Source: Rhodospirillales bacterium (GTDB lineage: Bacteria; Pseudomonadota; Alphaproteobacteria; Acetobacterales; Acetobacteraceae). Taken from it: 64,000 bases of DNA. Location: NCBI GenBank assembly GCA_017304945.1, contig JAFKLG010000064.1, forward strand, positions 1 through 64,000. The letters run 5' to 3'. The position numbers and the translations under genes are program-made. This document shows, piece after piece, positions 59,694-64,000 of this stretch (its first letter is position 1; the number at the start of each line of letters is the position of its first letter). The notes under the pieces were generated by a model. The model saw only the letters and a program-made list of their open reading frames with translations, searched no databases and was not told the DNA's origin.

Positions 59694-60365
59694 GTGAACG
59701 TCCTGGCACCGCCGAAGGCCCGGCTGGCGATCGAGATCGTGCATGATCTCGTCTGTCCCTGGTGCTACCTGGGTGTCCGCCGTCTGATGCGCACCCTGCG
59801 GCGGCGGCCCGACCTGCTGTACGAGCTCACCTGGCGGCCGTTCCTGCTCAATCCGGACATGCCGCGCGGGGGAATGTCCCGGCCGGACTACGTCATCCGC
59901 AAGTTCGGGGGGGAGGATCGGGCTCGCCGGCTCTACAGCTCGATCGCCGAGATCGGCCGCGCCGAGGGCATGCTGTTCCGTTTCGACCGGATCCGGCGGA
60001 CCCCGTCCTCGGTCGATGCGCACCGGCTGGTGCGGTTCGCGGCGCGGGTCGGGCGCGCGGATGCGATGGTGGAAGCGTTGTTCTCGGCGCATTTCACCGA
60101 CGGGCACGACATCGGCGACCATGCCGTGCTGGCCGCGATCGCCGCCGCCTGTGGGCTGGATCCGCTGCCGGTCCGGCGGTTCCTCGCCTCCGAGGAGGAG
60201 GCGGATTCGGTGCATGCGGACAATCTTCGCGCGCACCGGCTGGGGATCAACGGGGTGCCGTGCTTCGTGGTCTCGGGGCGGCATGCGATTGCCGGGGCGC
60301 AGGAGCCCGAGGTGATCGAGCGGCTGCTCGACGTCGCCGCGGTCGAGGCGACCGACCTGATCTGA
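59694..60365 (+). CDS. DsbA-family oxidoreductase, FrnE-like
   Basis: A 223-residue thioredoxin-fold protein: IEIVHDLVCPWCYLGVRRL with the CPWC active site, WRPFLLNPDMPRGGM, and GINGVPCFVVSGRHAIAGAQ with the cis-Pro loop. No signal peptide, so it is cytoplasmic like other FrnE/2-hydroxychromene isomerase relatives. The start is GTG. It diverges from the amidohydrolase. Confidence 0.92.
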   Translation: MNVLAPPKARLAIEIVHDLVCPWCYLGVRRLMRTLRRRPDLLYELTWRPFLLNPDMPRGGMSRPDYVIRKFGGEDRARRLYSSIAEIGRAEGMLFRFDRIRRTPSSVDAHRLVRFAARVGRADAMVEALFSAHFTDGHDIGDHAVLAAIAAACGLDPLPVRRFLASEEEADSVHADNLRAHRLGINGVPCFVVSGRHAIAGAQEPEVIERLLDVAAVEATDLI

Positions 60366-60789
60366 CCGGCGCCGGGGGGCAGGGCAGGGCAGGTATTCAC
60401 GTCATGGCTGGAGTCGAGGGGGCATTCGCGCCGGCCCGCTCGCCCGGCCCCTCGCACCGGCCCGCCCCCACGCAGCGGCCCGCCTCGATACACCGGCCCG
60501 TCCCACCCCACCCCTTCCGTCATGGCCGGGCTCGCCCCGGTCATCCCACCCCGACGAACGTGCCGTGGGGGATCCGCGGGTCGACGCCCGCGGATGACGG
60601 AGGGGCCGGGACGACGGACGGGCGCCCGGGCGAAGGAAGGCGGGCGGGACGACGAGGGGGGAAGGGACGAGGAGGGGGGAAGGGACGAGGAGGGGGAAGA
60701 GACGACGAGAGGGGCGGGCGGTACGATGTCCCGATGCGGCGGACCCGGGCGGCACGCCGCCGCCCTTGCCCGCCGCACCCAGGGTCGTC
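60366..60789. repeat. Low-complexity gene-free region with purine-rich repeats
   Basis: About 424 bp with no supported gene. It holds an imperfect palindrome (60522-60544), C-rich CCGGCCCG repeats (60430-60510) and a purine-rich tract where GGACGAGGAGGGGGAAG recurs about three times (60647-60700). It lies between convergent genes. Confidence 0.6.
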
Positions 60790-62898
60790 TCAGTGCAGCC
60801 AGCCAGCCAGGATCGCGAGCAGCAGCAGCGCCACGATGTTGGTGATCTTGATCATCGGGTTCACCGCCGGCCCCGCCGTGTCCTTGTACGGGTCGCCGAC
60901 CGTGTCGCCGGTCACCGCCGCCTTGTGGGCGTCGGAGCCCTTGCCGCCGTGGTTGCCTTCCTCGATGTATTTCTTGGCATTGTCCCAGGCGCCGCCGCCC
61001 GAGGTCATCGAAATCGCGACGAACAGCCCCGTCACGATCGTGCCCAGCAGCATCGCGCCCAGCGAGGCGAAGGCAGCCGCCTGGCCGGCGATGATGTCGA
61101 TCACGATCCACAGCACGATCGGCGCCAGCACCGGCAGCAGGGACGGCGCGATCATCTCCTTGATCGCGGCCTTGGTCAGCAGGTCGACGGCCTTGCCGTA
61201 TTCCGGCTTGGCGGTGCCCTCCATGATCCCGCTGATCTCGCGGAACTGGCGGCGGACTTCCACCACCACCGACCCGGCGGCGCGGCCGACCGCGGTCATG
61301 CCCATCGCCCCGAACAGATAGGGCAGCAGGCCGCCGATGAAGAGCCCGACCACGACGAACGGGTTCTGCAGCGCGAAGTCGACCTTCAGCGTCGGGAAGT
61401 AGTGCGTCAGGTCCTGGGTGTAGGCGGCGAACAGCACCAGCGAGGCGAGGCCCGCCGATCCGATCGCGTAGCCCTTCGTCACCGCCTTGGTGGTGTTGCC
61501 CACCGCGTCCAGCGCATCGGTGGTCACGCGCACGTCCTTGGGCAGGTCGGCCATCTCGGCGATGCCGCCGGCATTGTCGGTCACCGGGCCGTAGGCGTCG
61601 AGCGCCACGATCATGCCGGCGAGCGACAGCATCGTGGTGGCGGCGACCGCGATCCCGAACAGGCCCGCCACCATGTAGGTGACGATGATGCCGATCGAGA
61701 TGACGATCACGGGCAGCGCCGTCGCTTCCATCGACACCGCGAGGCCCTGGATCACGTTGGTGCCGTGGCCGGTGGTGGAGCTCTGCGCGATCGAGCGCAC
61801 AGGGCGGTATTCGGTCGCCGTGTAGTATTCGGTGATCCACACGATTGCTCCGGTCACCACCAGGCCGACGAGGGCGCAGACGAACAGGGCGAAGCCGGTC
61901 GTCGAGCCGCCGCCGGTCATGGCGAGCGGGGTGCCGAAGCCGATGAACCAGCCGATGATGATCGCGACGCCCAGGATCGACAGCAGGCCGGTGACGATCA
62001 GCCCCTTGTACAGCGCCTTCATGATCCCGTTGTCGGGGCCGAGTTTCACGAAATAGGTGCCGACGATGGAGGTCAGGATGCAGATGCCGCCGATCCCCAG
62101 CGGCAGCAGCAGCAGCGCGTCGCGCGTGGCACCGCTGAAGAAGATGCCGGCCAGCAGCATGGTGGCGACGATCGTGACCGCGTAGGTCTCGAACAGGTCG
62201 GCCGCCATGCCGGCGCAGTCACCCACGTTGTCGCCCACGTTGTCGGCGATCACGGCGGGGTTGCGGGGGTCATCCTCGGGGATGCCGGCCTCGACCTTGC
62301 CCACCAGGTCGGCGCCCACGTCGGCGCCCTTGGTGAAGATGCCGCCGCCCAGACGCGCGAAGATGGAGATCAGCGAGCCGCCGAAGCCCAGCGCGACCAT
62401 CGCCTCCAGCACGTGGCGGAGCTGGTCGTCGGTGATATCGGGCCCGTAGCTCGAGCGGAGGATGAAGTAGTAGCCGGCGACGCCCAGCAGGCCGAGCCCG
62501 ACGACCAGCATGCCGGTGATCGCGCCTGCCTTGAAGGCGACGTCGAGCCCGGCGGCAAGCCCGTTGCGCGCCGCCTGCGCGGTGCGGACGTTGGAGCGGA
62601 CCGACACGTTCATGCCGATATAGCCGGCCGCCGCCGAGAGCACGGCGCCAATGACGAAGCCGATCGCGGTGTGGATGCCGAGGATCAGGCCCAGCAGGAC
62701 CAGGATGACGAGGCCGACGATACCGATCGTCGTGTATTGGCGATTGAGATAGGCCCGTGCGCCTTCCTGCACGGCACCGGAGATTTCCTGCATGCGGGCC
62801 GAACCGGCATCCGCGGCGAGAACTTGACGGCTGGTGATCAGGCCGTAGACCAACGCCAGCAAGCCGCAGGCGATGACCACGTAATGGGCCAGTTGCAT
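60790..62898 (-). CDS. hppA: K+-independent H+-translocating pyrophosphatase
   Basis: A 702-residue protein with about 16 transmembrane helices. Signatures: [54 protein letters not shown] in outline, [14 protein letters not shown] and [20 protein letters not shown]. The selector motif reads GNTTKA (Lys in place of Ala), marking the K+-insensitive class. It pumps protons with energy from pyrophosphate. ATG 62898 matches the family start [19 protein letters not shown]. Confidence 0.97.
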   Translation of the reverse strand: MQLAHYVVIACGLLALVYGLITSRQVLAADAGSARMQEISGAVQEGARAYLNRQYTTIGIVGLVILVLLGLILGIHTAIGFVIGAVLSAAAGYIGMNVSVRSNVRTAQAARNGLAAGLDVAFKAGAITGMLVVGLGLLGVAGYYFILRSSYGPDITDDQLRHVLEAMVALGFGGSLISIFARLGGGIFTKGADVGADLVGKVEAGIPEDDPRNPAVIADNVGDNVGDCAGMAADLFETYAVTIVATMLLAGIFFSGATRDALLLLPLGIGGICILTSIVGTYFVKLGPDNGIMKALYKGLIVTGLLSILGVAIIIGWFIGFGTPLAMTGGGSTTGFALFVCALVGLVVTGAIVWITEYYTATEYRPVRSIAQSSTTGHGTNVIQGLAVSMEATALPVIVISIGIIVTYMVAGLFGIAVAATTMLSLAGMIVALDAYGPVTDNAGGIAEMADLPKDVRVTTDALDAVGNTTKAVTKGYAIGSAGLASLVLFAAYTQDLTHYFPTLKVDFALQNPFVVVGLFIGGLLPYLFGAMGMTAVGRAAGSVVVEVRRQFREISGIMEGTAKPEYGKAVDLLTKAAIKEMIAPSLLPVLAPIVLWIVIDIIAGQAAAFASLGAMLLGTIVTGLFVAISMTSGGGAWDNAKKYIEEGNHGGKGSDAHKAAVTGDTVGDPYKDTAGPAVNPMIKITNIVALLLLAILAGWLH

Positions 62899-63183
62899 CC
62901 GAGGTGTTCCTCTGTGAAGCAATCGCCGTTCTTGGCACGCCGAATCGCCTTGAACGGCTTCGGTTGGACGTCGAACTTGCTATGCCAGAAGCGCAACGCG
63001 TTAGCAATTCTGCCTAAGCAATTCGCGCATAATGAAAACCTCGCATGCAGCAGCATGTGGAAAGAACCGGGGCGCGGCACGCGGCCGGGCGCGGATCGGC
63101 CAGTTACGACGCGACGGAGCGCTGGTCGACCTCGCCTGGGTTGACGCCGGGTGAGCTTCTGAGGCGTTCTCCGCGGATCCGGC

Positions 63184-63260
63184 GCGCCCGTAGCTCAATT
63201 GGTCAGAGCTGGCGGCTCATAACCGCTTGGTTGCAGGTTCGAGTCCTGCCGGGCGCACCA
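63184..63260 (+). tRNA. tRNA-Met(CAT)
   Basis: 77 bases with acceptor GCGCCCG/CGGGCGC, D-arm GCTC...GAGC, anticodon stem around CTCATAA (anticodon CAT, 63218-63220), T-arm GCAGG/CCTGC, discriminator A and CCA. It looks like elongator Met; Ile(CAT) with modified C34 cannot be fully excluded from sequence alone. Confidence 0.93.
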
Positions 63261-63529
63261 GGCGGCCGCCGACGGCCACCCCCGGATATCCCCTTTCACA
63301 CCGTCGGCGTCGCGGCAAACGGGCGCGAACGTGCGCGAACATTTCACCCTCGAATCGAGCGCGTCGCTGCCATGAGGGTCTTTTCGTTACGTATCACTGC
63401 CGATCCGCCGGGCGCGGGAATGCCCGAGTGCACATCGCCGCCGCCACTCCCCCCGCCGCCTCGCAGGCCCGCGCTTGACCCTGCTCCCGGCAGGCCAGAT
63501 ACAACCCGACGAAGCTGTGGGAGGGTGTC

Positions 63530-64000
63530 ATGGACCTGGGTCTCAAGGGCAAGAAAGCCATCGTCTGCGCGGCCAGCAAGGGGCTCGGTCGTGCCTGCGC
63601 GCTGTCGCTGGCGCGGGAGGGCGTGGAACTGGTGATCACCGCCCGCACCGCAAGCGAGCTCGAGAAGACCGCCGCCGAGATCAGCAAGGAGACCGGCGTG
63701 AAGGTCACGCCCGTCGCCGGCGACATCTCGACCGAAGCCGGCCGCGCCGCGGCACTCGCCGCCTGCCCGGCGCCCGACATCCTGGTGAACAATGCCGGCG
63801 GCCCGCCGCCCGGCGACTTCCGTGACTGGGAGCGCGAGGACTGGATCAAGGCGATTGATGCCAACATGCTGGCGCCGATCTTCCTGATCAAAGCCGTGGT
63901 TGACGGCATGTGCGAGCGCAAGTTCGGCCGCATCGTCAACATCACCTCGGCCTCGGTGAAGTCGCCGATCCCGGTGCTCGGCATGAGCAACGGCGCCCGC
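63530..64000 (+). CDS. Short-chain dehydrogenase, 3' end outside the window
   Basis: The first 157 residues of an SDR: MDLGLKGKKAIVCAASKGLGRACALSLA (the TGxxxGxG position reads AASKGLG), ILVNNAGGPPPGDF, and FGRIVNITSASVKSPIPVLG with the catalytic Ser. The active-site Tyr/Lys lie beyond the window. The NNAGGPPPG variant is typical of 3-oxoacyl-ACP reductase-like proteins of this group. The start follows GGAGGG. Confidence 0.93.
   Translation, partial: MDLGLKGKKAIVCAASKGLGRACALSLAREGVELVITARTASELEKTAAEISKETGVKVTPVAGDISTEAGRAAALAACPAPDILVNNAGGPPPGDFRDWEREDWIKAIDANMLAPIFLIKAVVDGMCERKFGRIVNITSASVKSPIPVLGMSNGAR

Overview
High-GC DNA with dense, often overlapping genes. The backbone neighbours (hisZ-purA, rpoH beside an rluD-type gene, an NDUFS4-like complex I subunit, a K+-independent H+-pyrophosphatase) suggest an alphaproteobacterium, most likely Rhodospirillales/Acetobacteraceae. 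The taxonomic call is inference from gene content; no rRNA is present. No CRISPR array was seen.

Layout. (1) 1-767: decayed sequence holding a frameshifted YfbU-family gene and a second broken gene. (2) 768 to about 18.5 kb: an integrative mobilizable element. Its large serine recombinase reads out into a 45-bp 3' fragment of tRNA-Arg(TCT), and it has a VirD2/DUF3363-type relaxase. Cargo: a DUF1778/GNAT toxin-antitoxin pair, a type I restriction-modification operon with an orphan Phd antitoxin in front and a DarT-DarG pair between hsdS and hsdR, and a bacterial ubiquitin-like module (Ubl-Ubl-E2 fusion, JAMM-E1 fusion, DUF6527) facing an XRE regulator and an ImmA/IrrE protease. (3) 18.7-22.8 kb: a P-loop kinase-like gene and a minus-strand cluster of VOC, NTF2-like and saccharopine-dehydrogenase-like genes facing an AraC regulator. 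(4) 22.8-34.6 kb: backbone genes: AlkA-like glycosylase, complex I subunit, an MBOAT/SGNH acetylation pair, hisZ-purA, a pseudokinase with a membrane partner, rpoH, rluD-type synthase. (5) 34,697-46,003: an 11.3-kb element in tRNA-Glu(CTC) with 17-bp direct repeats at both ends. It has a tyrosine integrase, a prim-pol/helicase replication gene and a head operon (MerR-like regulator, HK97 capsid, protease, portal, S74 protein, DUF7694), but no visible terminase or tail genes. This fits a capsid-forming phage satellite or a reduced prophage. (6) 46.0-64.0 kb: an SDR and an NmrA-like gene facing LysR, a winged-helix/ATPase regulator facing a PaoABC-like aldehyde oxidoreductase operon, a GrdB-like protein, a CoA transferase, an M20 amidohydrolase, a DsbA/FrnE-like protein, the H+-pyrophosphatase, tRNA-Met and the start of an SDR gene.

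How it works together. The first element is a mobile defence island: restriction, DNA ADP-ribosylation and ubiquitin-like modification all travel with one recombinase and one relaxase. The second appears to replicate itself and build its own proheads, and would need a helper phage for packaging and tails. It also carries a two-gene membrane/DUF6680 module at its left end. Most tightly packed operons use ATGA or GTGA stop-start overlaps. The two strongest leads are the fused ubiquitin-like module and the capsid-encoding satellite-like element.
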